A stretch of DNA of 11,150 nt from an uncultured Faecalibacterium sp. (GCA_934503275.1 CAKSVD010000035.1:1-11150); one strand, 5' to 3'; numbered from the stretch's first letter, positions 1 through 6,788 are shown. Numbers and translations are program-made. The notes: generated by a model not told the origin, from the sequence alone.

Positions 1-305
1 TTGATCTGCTCGGTCTGGGTGTTCTGGTCGTTCTTGCCGTCCATGATGGTGACGGAGTAGCCCATGTCCTTCAGGTAGCCTTCCAGATCAGCACGGTACA
101 GGGTCATGAAGTTATCAGCAAACTGATAGATGCAGACGCCGATGTTGGCAGAGCCGTTGGTAGCAGCGGAAGAAGCAGCGGTGGAAGAAGCAACGCTGGA
201 AGCAGCGGTGCTGGTAGAGGAAGAGCCGCCGCAAGCGGTCATAGCAGCGGTAGCGCCCACAACAGCGGAAGCCTTCAGGAAGTCGCGACGAGAAATCATT
301 TTCAT
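1..305 (-). CDS. mglB: Galactose-type ABC transporter substrate-binding lipoprotein (MglB-like), 5' part only
   Basis: Partial gene: the first 101 codons are present and it runs off the left edge. The start at 305 is chosen because AAGGAGATT lies just upstream on the minus strand (about 311-319). The leader has a twin-arginine-like motif SRRDFLK (residues 5-11), a short hydrophobic stretch and a lipobox-like MTAC with Cys25 as the expected lipidated residue. A Ser/Thr/Ala-rich linker follows (about 28-49), as is common in Gram-positive surface lipoproteins. The mature start contains IGVCIYQFADNFM, then R..LEGYL and MDGKNDQNTQTEQI. This matches the pattern of E. coli MglB (IGVTIY..DNFM...R, then ND..NDQ..Q..QI), the periplasmic galactose/glucose-binding protein of the MglABC importer. 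The inferred role is capture of galactose or methyl-galactosides at the outer membrane face for an ABC permease encoded further left. Other pentose/hexose binding proteins of the same family remain possible because the binding site is mostly outside the window. Confidence 0.8.
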   Translation of the reverse strand, partial: MKMISRRDFLKASAVVGATAAMTACGGSSSTSTAASSVASSTAASSAATNGSANIGVCIYQFADNFMTLYRADLEGYLKDMGYSVTIMDGKNDQNTQTEQI

Positions 306-1028
306 AATAGTAATCTCCTTCATTTGTGTGTCACAGCATATTCACAGACGCATTTGTCGCATACGTCCGTAATCCCTGACAGTATTATACCCTTGTGTGG
401 GGGTGTTCCGCAAGAGAATAAGTTCACAAGATTGGCGCAAATGTTTTGTTACGTTTCTACAAAAGCGGACCAAAGGTTACAAAATCTTTTCGCGAATTAT
501 CACAATTTTTCATGCCGTTGCAACCAACATACAAATATGATGATGGTATGTAAAAAACCACCCTTCAACATGACAGAATGTTGCATAATAGCTAAAAAAA
601 CGCGAAAAGAAGCAATACATATTTTGAAAGATATTTTCAGGGATACTACACAACGGAAAGAACGCGCTTTTTATACAGTCTTATCGGGCAAGAAAAACAA
701 CGCGGGTCGAGAAAGCTTTTGCCCCCGGGTAAGGCGGCAGGGCGCGTCTTTACCTTTACCTTTATAGTGATAGGGCAGGCGGGGCGCAGCGAACGTTTTT
801 GTGAGAAGTGTCCGAAATACGAACAGCCGTTTTCTGCGCGCTGCGCCAGCCGGGAAAATAAAACTGACGAAGCTGCGTGATACCTCAAAAATACAAAATA
901 TACAACAAGGAAAACGACTGCGTAAAAATACCTGTTGGCCCTGCAAAAGTGCACACTGTCGGGTGCAGCGGGCGGGTGATATCCTGTGTACAGAGCCCGG
1001 AACACCGGACGAAAGGAGGAAGAACATC
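306..1028. other. Long intergenic region between the divergent MglB-like gene and the phage module
   Basis: About 720 bases separate the two divergent units. The part nearest the sugar-transport gene holds its promoter and ribosome-binding site. From roughly 430 to 670 the sequence is clearly AT-rich, then it returns to GC-rich. Open frames that cross it (for example a 147-codon plus-strand frame at 324-767) have no ribosome-binding site, contain no recognisable motif and have amino-acid content unlike real proteins here, so I call no gene. No strong plus-strand promoter is evident. The best weak candidate is CTGACG (864-869), 17 bases, AAAAAT (887-892). No integrase, repressor, tRNA remnant or copy of the right-hand tRNA ends was seen. 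Confidence 0.6.
384..413 (-). promoter_or_regulatory. Candidate sigma-A promoter for the MglB-like gene
   Basis: On the minus strand a perfect TATAAT lies at 389-384. A partial -35 (TTGCGG, 3 of 6 matches to TTGACA) lies 18 bases upstream at 413-408. Transcription would start near 377, giving a leader of about 70 bases before the ATG at 305. Within that leader TGTGA occurs twice as a direct repeat (about 11-base period), which could be an operator half-site pair, but I cannot name a regulator. The -10 match is strong and the -35 match is weak. Confidence 0.5.
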
Positions 1029-1316
1029 ATGGGGCAGACAAAGCCCGCCGCCGGGCTGAAGAGCCTGAACCGCGCCGCCGACACCCTGAGCACCCTGCTG
1101 GCGCAGGAGGTAAAGGAACTGAACGAGCGGCAGAAGGCCGCCCGGCGGGAAAACACCCCCGACCCCGGGATGATGAAGGGGCTGAAGGAGGCCACCGCCG
1201 TGCTCAAGGATCTGGCGGGCGTGGTAAAGACCCTGAACGATCAGGGCACAGAGTTGGAAGGAACGGAGTGCGGCGTGGTGCTGCTGCCGCCGGTGGAACA
1301 GGAGGAAAAGGCATGA
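1029..1316 (+). CDS. terS: Small terminase subunit-like protein (95 aa), lacking an evident DNA-binding helix-turn-helix
   Basis: The start at 1029 is set by GAAAGGAGGA (1011-1020) 8 bases upstream; the same frame is open further left but without a signal. The 95-residue product is mostly helical: two predicted helices (about 10-45 and 49-72) rich in Ala, Leu, Lys and Glu. A C-terminal segment ends in GVVLLPPVEQEE. That 'GVV-hydrophobic-LPPV' tail resembles the tail seen in many Firmicutes small terminases that precede a large terminase. The gene lies directly upstream of terL with an ATGA overlap, the canonical terS position. In the family, TerS forms a ring that recognises the packaging site and stimulates TerL. 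Unusually, I see no N-terminal helix-turn-helix: only about 45 residues precede the oligomerisation-type region. The identification rests on position and the C-terminal pattern, so it is moderate; a small unrelated late protein is the alternative. Confidence 0.55.
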   Translation: MGQTKPAAGLKSLNRAADTLSTLLAQEVKELNERQKAARRENTPDPGMMKGLKEATAVLKDLAGVVKTLNDQGTELEGTECGVVLLPPVEQEEKA

Positions 1317-2758
1317 ACAGAACAGAGCGGGCAGTCATTGTGTGGAAGCCGCAGCCCCGGCAGCTGGAATTTATGCGCAGGCCGGAGCCGGAGGCGTTGT
1401 ACGGCGGCGCGGCAGGCGGCGGCAAGAGCGACGCGCTGCTGATCGAAGCGCTGCGGCAGGTACATATCCCGCATTACCGGGCGCTGATCCTGCGCAAGAC
1501 CTACCCGCAGCTTTCTGACCTTGTGGATAAGAGCCAGCTATACTACCGCCGGGCGTTCCCGGAGGCGCAGTACAATGCCACCTCCCATGTATGGGTCTTT
1601 CCCAGCGGGGCAAAGATCTGGTTCGGCTCCATGCAGTACACCAAGGACCGCACCAACTATCAGGGCAAGGCCTACGATTTTATCGGCTTTGACGAACTGA
1701 CCCACTTTGAGTGGGACGAGTACAGCTACATGATGAGCCGCAACCGTCCCACCGGGCCGGGCACCCGGGTGTATATGCGCGCTACCACAAACCCCGGCGG
1801 CATCGGCCACGGCTGGGTAAAGGCGCGGTTCATCACCCCCGCCCCGCCCGGCACGCCTATTGTGGAAACGGTCACGGTGCGTCTGCCGGACGGCACCGAC
1901 CAGCAGATGGAGCGGGCGCGGGTGTTTATCCCGTCCAGCGTGTTCGATAACCCCGCCCTGCTGGCCAACGACCCCGGGTATCTGGCAAGTCTTGCCAGCC
2001 TGCCGGAGGCGGAAAAGCAGGCGCTGCTCTACGGCAGCTGGGACAGCTTTTCCGGGCAGGTGTTCACCGAGTGGCGCAACGACCCGGCGCATTATCAGGA
2101 TCAGCGCTGGACCCACGTCATCGCGCCCTTTGCCATCCCCAAGCACTGGCCCATCTGGCGCGGATACGACTTCGGCTTTTCCAAACCCTTTTCGGTGGGG
2201 TGGTATGCGGTGGACGAGGAGGGGCGGCTGTACCGCATCAAGGAACTGTATGGCTGCACCGGACGCCCCAACGAGGGACTGCGCATTGACCCGGTGGAGC
2301 AGGCCAAGCGCATCCGGGAGGCCGAGCAGAACGACCCGCTGCTGCGGGGCAGGGTGATCCACGGAGTGGCTGACCCCGCCATCTTTGACGAGAGCCGGGG
2401 CGAGAGCATTGCGGCCATGATGGAGCGCAGCCCGCATTTTCTGCACTGGCAGCCCGGGGATCACACCCGGCTGGCGGGCAAGATGCAGTTCCACTACCGG
2501 CTGCGGTTCGCGCCGGATGGACGGCCGATGCTGCAGGTGTTCAGCAGCTGCAAGCACTTCATTCGCACCCTGCCGAACCTTGTGTACGACGAGAGCAATG
2601 TGGAGGATATCGACACCCGGCAGGAGGATCATATCTACGACGAGTGCCGCTATGTGTTGATGGAGCATCCCATCAGCCCGCCCGAGGCCTCTGCCGCGCC
2701 GCCAAGGCCGGACGACCCGCTGGAACTGCACCGGCAGGCGCGGTTCTACCGCATCTGA
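1313..2758 (+). CDS. terL: Phage terminase large subunit (ATPase and nuclease), 481 aa
   Basis: The start at 1313 overlaps the upstream stop as ATGA, with GGAGG inside the previous gene about 7 bases upstream. The frame is open back to 986, but that longer start is unsupported. The N-terminal packaging ATPase is complete: a Q-motif-like segment (KPQPRQLEFM, Gln17), Walker A GGAAGGGKS (31-39, Lys38), Walker B YDFIGFDE (121-128, Asp127 and Glu128) and the coupling motif ATTNPGG (157-163). The C-terminal RNase H-like nuclease has Asp286 in WRGYDFGFS, Asp354 in GVADPAIFD and Asp443 in DHIYDECRY as likely metal ligands. Length is normal for the family. TerL docks on the portal, translocates DNA into the prohead and cuts concatemers. 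All motifs are intact, so the protein looks functional. It sits between the TerS-like gene and the portal, as expected. Confidence 0.97.
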   Translation: MNRTERAVIVWKPQPRQLEFMRRPEPEALYGGAAGGGKSDALLIEALRQVHIPHYRALILRKTYPQLSDLVDKSQLYYRRAFPEAQYNATSHVWVFPSGAKIWFGSMQYTKDRTNYQGKAYDFIGFDELTHFEWDEYSYMMSRNRPTGPGTRVYMRATTNPGGIGHGWVKARFITPAPPGTPIVETVTVRLPDGTDQQMERARVFIPSSVFDNPALLANDPGYLASLASLPEAEKQALLYGSWDSFSGQVFTEWRNDPAHYQDQRWTHVIAPFAIPKHWPIWRGYDFGFSKPFSVGWYAVDEEGRLYRIKELYGCTGRPNEGLRIDPVEQAKRIREAEQNDPLLRGRVIHGVADPAIFDESRGESIAAMMERSPHFLHWQPGDHTRLAGKMQFHYRLRFAPDGRPMLQVFSSCKHFIRTLPNLVYDESNVEDIDTRQEDHIYDECRYVLMEHPISPPEASAAPPRPDDPLELHRQARFYRI

Positions 2759-2783
2759 AAAAACAGGATAGAAAGGAAAGACT

Positions 2784-4568
2784 ATGGAAGATACAAGAGC
2801 AGAAGCCTTGCCCATCGGCGCGGCAGAGGCGGCGGCTGCGCTGCAGACGCTGCAGCGCTACAAGGCGGGCAAGACGGCGCTGGACAAGCGCCTGATCGAC
2901 AACGAACTGTGGTTCCGCATGGGACACTGGAAAAGCTACCGCGACCCGCTGATGCCCGGCAAGGCGCAGCCATCCAGCGGGTGGCTGTTTAACAGCATCG
3001 CCAACAAGCACGCCGATGCCATGGACAACTACCCCGAGCCTATGGTGCTGCCCCGGGAGGCAGACGATCAGGCTACGGCGCAGGCGCTTTCCAGCGTGCT
3101 GCCGGTGGTGTTGGAGCAGGCGGATTACGAGCAGGTGTACAGCGATGTCTGGTGGCGCAAGCTCAAGCAGGGCACCGGCGTTACCGGCATCTTCTGGGAC
3201 CCGGCGGCGCGCGGCGGGCTGGGCGATATTGCGGTGCGCAGCGTCAACCTGCTCATGCTCTACTGGGAGCCCGGCGTGCAGGATATTCAGGACTCGCCGG
3301 ATTTATTCCACCTCAGCCTTGAGGACACCGCCCGGCTGACCGCGCAGTACCCGCAGCTGGCAGGGCACGCCGCCGGTGTGGTGGACGTGCCCCGGTACAT
3401 CCACGAGGACGGCCAGACCACCGCCAACAAGAGCGTGGTAGTGGACTGGTACTATAAGCGCCCGGACGAGAGCGGCAAATTGCGGCTGCACTACTGCAAG
3501 CTGTGCAACGGCGTGGTGCTGTATGCCAGCCAGAACGACCCGGCGCTGGCGGCGCGCGGCCTGTACGACCACGGAAAGTATCCCTTCGTGTTCGACCCGC
3601 TGTTCGTGGAGGAGGATTCTCCCGCCGGGTTCGGCTACATCGACGTGATGAAGGACTGCCAGAACGCCATTGACCGGATGAACCACGCCATGGACGAGAA
3701 CGTGCTGCTGGCCTCCCGCCAGCGGTATGTGCTCAGCGACACCGCCGGGGTGAACGAGGAGGAACTGGCCGACCTGAGCCGGGATATCGTGCACGTTGTG
3801 GGACGTCTGAACGAGGACAGCTTCCGTCCGCTGCAAACGGCGGGGTTGCAGGGCAACAGCCTGAGTTACCGCAACAGCCGCATCGAGGAGCTGAAGGAGA
3901 TCAGCGGCAACCGCGACCTGACGCAGGGCGGCACCACCGGCGGCGTGACCGCCGCCAGCGCCATCGCCGCCTTGCAGGAGGCGGGCAGCAAGCTGAGCCG
4001 GGATATGCTCAAGAGCGCCTACCGCGCCTTTGCAAGGCAGTGCTACCTTATCATTGAACTGATGCGGCAGTTCTACGACGAGCAGCGGGTGTTCCGTATC
4101 ACCGGCCAGCGCGGCGAGAGCGAGTTCGTGCCCTTTTCGGCACAGGGGCTGCGCGCAAAGCCTGTGCCCGCCGTGGGCGGGGTGGAACTGGGCAGCCGGG
4201 AGCCTGTCTTTGACATCGTGGTCAGCGCCGCCAAAAAGAGCACCTTCAGCCGCCTGTCCCAGAACGAGACCGCCAAGGAGTGCTATAAGCTGGGCTTCTT
4301 TGACCCCGCCAACGCGGACGCAGCCCTTGCGGCGCTGGAGATGATGGACTTTGAAGGGGTGGAAAAGGTGCGCGCCCGGGTGCGGCAGAACGGTACGCTG
4401 GCGCAGCAGCTGGTGCAGCTGCAAGGGCAGATGGCAAGACTGTCTGCTGCCCTTGCCCAGCAGCCCGGCGGCACCCAAGCGGCGCAGGACACTGCCGGCC
4501 TGACGGCACAGCTGCCGGTGGCGGCGGCCGCCCGCGCCATGAACTGGAACAGAAAGGAGGTGAAGTGA
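2784..4568 (+). CDS. Phage portal protein, 594 aa
   Basis: The start at 2784 follows AGAAAGGAAAG by a normal distance, 25 bases after the terL stop. Position between large terminase and scaffold, length and sequence fit a portal of the broad P22/podovirus-like type. The N-terminal part has WLFNSIANKHADAMDNYPEP (about 73-92) followed by LPREADD, a signature common in such portals. The middle carries the wing/stem-like region with FVFDPLF and FGYIDVMKDCQNAIDRMNHA. The C-terminal third is helical, with a Gln/Ala-rich coiled-coil-like segment (about 540-580) that would form the crown or barrel. Twelve copies form the ring at one capsid vertex through which DNA passes and on which connector proteins assemble. 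The reading frame is uninterrupted. I identify it by pattern and context; the exact portal subfamily is not certain. Confidence 0.9.
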   Translation: MEDTRAEALPIGAAEAAAALQTLQRYKAGKTALDKRLIDNELWFRMGHWKSYRDPLMPGKAQPSSGWLFNSIANKHADAMDNYPEPMVLPREADDQATAQALSSVLPVVLEQADYEQVYSDVWWRKLKQGTGVTGIFWDPAARGGLGDIAVRSVNLLMLYWEPGVQDIQDSPDLFHLSLEDTARLTAQYPQLAGHAAGVVDVPRYIHEDGQTTANKSVVVDWYYKRPDESGKLRLHYCKLCNGVVLYASQNDPALAARGLYDHGKYPFVFDPLFVEEDSPAGFGYIDVMKDCQNAIDRMNHAMDENVLLASRQRYVLSDTAGVNEEELADLSRDIVHVVGRLNEDSFRPLQTAGLQGNSLSYRNSRIEELKEISGNRDLTQGGTTGGVTAASAIAALQEAGSKLSRDMLKSAYRAFARQCYLIIELMRQFYDEQRVFRITGQRGESEFVPFSAQGLRAKPVPAVGGVELGSREPVFDIVVSAAKKSTFSRLSQNETAKECYKLGFFDPANADAALAALEMMDFEGVEKVRARVRQNGTLAQQLVQLQGQMARLSAALAQQPGGTQAAQDTAGLTAQLPVAAAARAMNWNRKEVK

Positions 4569-4569
4569 G

Positions 4570-5496
4570 ATGATTAAGGTATGCTATAGCGAACTGGACG
4601 GCCCCAAGGGCTTGAGCCTGCGGCTGGAAGCCGCCGGTCACGCGGGCTACGCGCCCGCCGGGCAGGATATCGTATGCGCCGGCGCTAGCACCCTGATGCA
4701 GGCGCTGGTGTACCTGCTGGCAGGGGAGGAGAACGCCCGCAGCGATGCTTGGGACGAGCCGGAGGGCCCGCGCCTTGCCGTGGCGGCGCAGGCGCCGGTA
4801 ACGCCGTGGGTGCAGGGCGCGTTTGAAATGGCCAAGGCGGGCTTTACCCTGCTGGCAGAGCGCTATCCGGACAACCTGCGCTTTGCGGATGTGAGCCGCA
4901 GCGGGCAGCAGAGCATGATGGACCTGCAGCTGTTTGCAGAGGGGGAAGCTGCCCCCGCGTTGAGTCCGGAGCAGACCCGGCAGGCAGTGGCTGCGGGCAC
5001 CCTGAAGCCGGAAGCCCCCGCCGCGCAGCCGGAAGTGCCGCAGCAGACCCCGGCAGAGCCGGAGCCGCAGCCGGAAAAGCCCACACAGCCGGAGCGCCCG
5101 GTGTTGCCGCCTCTGCCGCTGCCGGTGCAGAACACGGTGCGCAGTCTGCACGCCCGCTGGGCGGCAGAGGAAGCAGCCATGCGCCGCAGCCAGCCGGGCT
5201 TTGACCTGAAGGCGGAGTTGAAAGACCCGGAGATGCGCCGCCTGATGCAGCTGCCCGGAATGCGGGTGCAGGATGCCTACCGTCTTGCCCACTACGAGGA
5301 CGCCCTGCGCACCACGGCACAGATTGTGGAGCAGGGTGTGGTGGAACGGGTGCAGCAGCGCGCCGCACGTCCGCTGGAAAACGGTCTGCGCCCCGGCGCA
5401 GCCGCCGCCGTAAGACCGGACGTAGCCGCCATGACTCGCGCCCAGCGGGAAGCCTTGGAGCGCCGTGTGCTGCACGGTGCACAGATCGAACTTTAA
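4570..5496 (+). CDS. Fused Prp cysteine protease - capsid scaffold protein with internal Prp cleavage site, 308 aa
   Basis: The start at 4570 is decided by a near-perfect Shine-Dalgarno (AAAGGAGGTGA, 4553-4563), one base after the portal stop. Residues 1-110 are a complete Prp (YsxB/DUF464) domain. GHAGYAPAGQDIVCAGAS (23-40) carries His24 and Cys36, the same 12-residue spacing as the catalytic His22/Cys34 of Staphylococcus aureus Prp, and the domain ends in ERYPDNLRF as the family does. Prp is known to cleave the N-terminal extension of ribosomal protein L27 (...NLQFF/AS). At residues 116-126 the fusion contains MMDLQLF/AEGE, a matching site. Beyond it come a Pro/Glu/Gln-rich linker (about 146-187) and a helical C-terminal part with FDLKAELKDPE (211-221), RPLENG (267-272) and MTRAQREALERRVLHG (288-303). 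That part resembles scaffold proteins that in related Firmicutes phages begin with a stand-alone (M)..LQLFAEG. Inference: the protein cuts itself into protease (1-122) and scaffold (123-308) and also trims the capsid protein encoded next. The scaffold role rests on family resemblance and position. Confidence 0.85.
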   Translation: MIKVCYSELDGPKGLSLRLEAAGHAGYAPAGQDIVCAGASTLMQALVYLLAGEENARSDAWDEPEGPRLAVAAQAPVTPWVQGAFEMAKAGFTLLAERYPDNLRFADVSRSGQQSMMDLQLFAEGEAAPALSPEQTRQAVAAGTLKPEAPAAQPEVPQQTPAEPEPQPEKPTQPERPVLPPLPLPVQNTVRSLHARWAAEEAAMRRSQPGFDLKAELKDPEMRRLMQLPGMRVQDAYRLAHYEDALRTTAQIVEQGVVERVQQRAARPLENGLRPGAAAAVRPDVAAMTRAQREALERRVLHGAQIEL

Positions 5497-5520
5497 CCCG
5501 ACAGGAGAAAGGAAAAAAGC

Positions 5521-6519
5521 ATGATGAATTTTAACATCCAGCTGTTTGCGGACGCGCAGACCAACACTACCGGCACTATGTCGGTGGAAATGAAGACCTT
5601 TTACGAGAAGCGCCTGATCGATCAGGCCGAACCGCGCCTTGTGCACGATCAGTTTGCGGATTACTACCCCGTGCCCCAGAACGGCGGCAAGACCATCGAG
5701 TTCCGCAAGTACGACAGCCTGCCCAAAGCCAGCACCCCGCTGACCGAGGGCGTTACCCCCAACGGTCAGGCCCTGAACGTGACCAGCATCACCAGCGACC
5801 TGCACCAGTACGGCGGCTGGACCCCGCTGACCGATGTGCTGCAGATGACTGCCATCGACAACAACGTGGTGCAGGCCACCCGCGTGCTGGCAAGTCAGGC
5901 CGGCCGCACCATGGACAGCATCACCCGCGATGTGCTGGCGGGCGGCACCAATGTCATCTACGCCCCCAAGCAGGGCGCAGACGGTGCCGAGACCGCCGTT
6001 ACCAGCCGCAAGGCGCTGGACAAGAGCTGCACCCTGACCCCGAAGCTGTTCTTTCAGGCAGCGGCGCAGCTGGGCGCAATGAACGCCGACCCCATCGGCG
6101 ACAGCTACGTTGCCATCATCCACCCCTATGCGGCCTACGACCTCAAGACCTGCAAGGAGTTCATGGAGGTGCACAAGTACGCCGACCCCGACACCATGTT
6201 CCGCGGCGAGATCGGCAAGCTGGGCAACATCCGCTTTATCGAGACCAGCGAGGCCAAGATCTGGAAGGACGATACCTGCCCGACCGGTCTTGCAGTGTTC
6301 GGCACGCTGGTGCTGGGCGCCCACGCCTACGGCGTGACCGAGTTGGAGGGCGGCGGCCTTGAGCACATCGTCAAGCAGCTGGGTTACGGCGATGACCCGC
6401 TGAACCAGCGCGCCTCTGTGGGCTGGAAGGGTATGCGCGCCGCCGAGCGTCTGGTGGAGCAGTACATGGTGCGCATCGAGAGCGTGTCCAGCTACTCTGC
6501 CACCGCTGCCGCCAACTAA
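5521..6519 (+). CDS. Major capsid protein, N4-gp56 family, with Prp-type N-terminal cleavage motif, 332 aa
   Basis: Preceded by AGGAGAAAGG at a normal distance. Two ATG codons (5521, 5524) are in tandem and either could be used. The body carries the N4-gp56-family signature: LPKASTPLTEGVTPNGQALN, then YGGWTPLTDVLQMTAIDNN, then ASQAGRTMDSITRDVLAGGT (about residues 65-145), and C-terminal YGDDPLNQRASVGWKGMRAA. These proteins have the HK97 fold and form the icosahedral shell. The N-terminus reads MMNFNIQLF/ADAQ. This matches the L27 leader MLKLNLQFF/AS closely, including the cut position after residue 9, so the mature protein is expected to begin at Ala10 (323 residues). The shared DNA CAGCTGTTTGC also occurs at the internal cleavage site of the upstream protease-scaffold. 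Being next to that gene suggests it is the substrate. The capsid identity is firm; the processing is inferred. Confidence 0.95.
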   Translation: MMNFNIQLFADAQTNTTGTMSVEMKTFYEKRLIDQAEPRLVHDQFADYYPVPQNGGKTIEFRKYDSLPKASTPLTEGVTPNGQALNVTSITSDLHQYGGWTPLTDVLQMTAIDNNVVQATRVLASQAGRTMDSITRDVLAGGTNVIYAPKQGADGAETAVTSRKALDKSCTLTPKLFFQAAAQLGAMNADPIGDSYVAIIHPYAAYDLKTCKEFMEVHKYADPDTMFRGEIGKLGNIRFIETSEAKIWKDDTCPTGLAVFGTLVLGAHAYGVTELEGGGLEHIVKQLGYGDDPLNQRASVGWKGMRAAERLVEQYMVRIESVSSYSATAAAN

Positions 6520-6529
6520 GGAGGTGCCT

Positions 6530-6742
6530 ATGGCTGAAAAGAACGTGCGCATCCGGCTGTTCAAGGACAACAGCCGCTACAAGGGCGATCTGTTCGTCAG
6601 CGTCAACGGCGTGAACTACAAGATCCGCCGGGGCGTGGAGGTGGAGGTGCCGCCCGCTGTGGCCGAGGTGCTGGAGCACAGCCAGCGTCAGGACGAACTG
6701 ACCGCTGCCCGCATTGCCGCTGCGGAGAACGCGGCACAGTAA
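6530..6742 (+). CDS. Small head-region protein, 70 aa
   Basis: A GTG at 6524 is in frame, but AAGGAGGTG (6518-6526) is the ribosome-binding site, so translation must begin at the ATG at 6530. The product starts MAEKNVRIRLFKDNSRYKGD, followed by a beta-rich VSVNGVNYKIRRGVEVEVPP (about 25-44), then a helical tail. Small proteins of this form (charged start, 'V-NG--Y-I-RG--VEVP') commonly follow N4-gp56-type capsid genes in Firmicutes phages and are usually left as hypothetical. By position it is probably a head accessory or decoration-type protein, but no function is established from the sequence. It lies 10 bases after the capsid gene and just before a terminator, so it would be expressed with the capsid protein. 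Confidence 0.8.
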   Translation: MAEKNVRIRLFKDNSRYKGDLFVSVNGVNYKIRRGVEVEVPPAVAEVLEHSQRQDELTAARIAAAENAAQ

Positions 6743-6752
6743 AAACAACACT

Positions 6753-6788
6753 GCCCGGCTGGGAGAAATGCCCCCGGCCGGGCTTTTT
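6753..6788 (+). terminator. Rho-independent terminator inside the structural gene cluster
   Basis: The two arms GCCCGGCTGGG (6753-6763) and CCCGGCCGGGC (6773-6783) form an 11-base-pair GC-rich stem (one G-T pair) with a 9-base loop, followed by TTTTT (6784-6788). It lies 10 bases after the small head protein gene and before the connector-like gene. It would lower expression of the neck and ejection genes relative to the capsid genes. Confidence 0.85.

Noticed and set aside
324..767. Possible 147-aa gene in the intergenic region
   Set aside because: No ribosome-binding site, overlaps the mgl leader, and composition is unlike a protein.
801..1028. N-terminal extension of the TerS-like gene back to 801
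   Set aside because: No ribosome-binding site there, while GAAAGGAGGA sits correctly before the ATG at 1029.
306..1028. Left attachment site matching the right-hand tRNA 3' ends
   Set aside because: No stretch resembling the tRNA-His or tRNA-Arg 3' sequences was found on either strand.
986..1312. N-terminal extension of the large terminase back to 986
   Set aside because: The extension is Arg/Gly-rich out-of-frame sequence of the TerS-like gene. The ATG at 1313 has a ribosome-binding site and an ATGA overlap.
1538..2815. Minus-strand open frame of 425 codons opposite the large terminase
   Set aside because: TerL motifs are unambiguous on the plus strand, and the antisense product resembles no protein family; it is a compositional shadow.
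3303..4478. Minus-strand open frame of 391 codons opposite the portal
   Set aside because: Same compositional artefact; the portal frame has the start signal and the correct position.
6524..6529. GTG start two codons upstream of the small head protein
   Set aside because: The GTG is itself part of the AAGGAGGTG ribosome-binding site for the ATG at 6530.
4246..6570. Minus-strand open frame of 774 codons across scaffold, capsid and portal end
   Set aside because: It is antisense to genes with clear protein signatures, is low-complexity (Gly/Leu/His/Gln-rich) and has no credible ribosome-binding site; it results from GC-rich codon usage on the plus strand.
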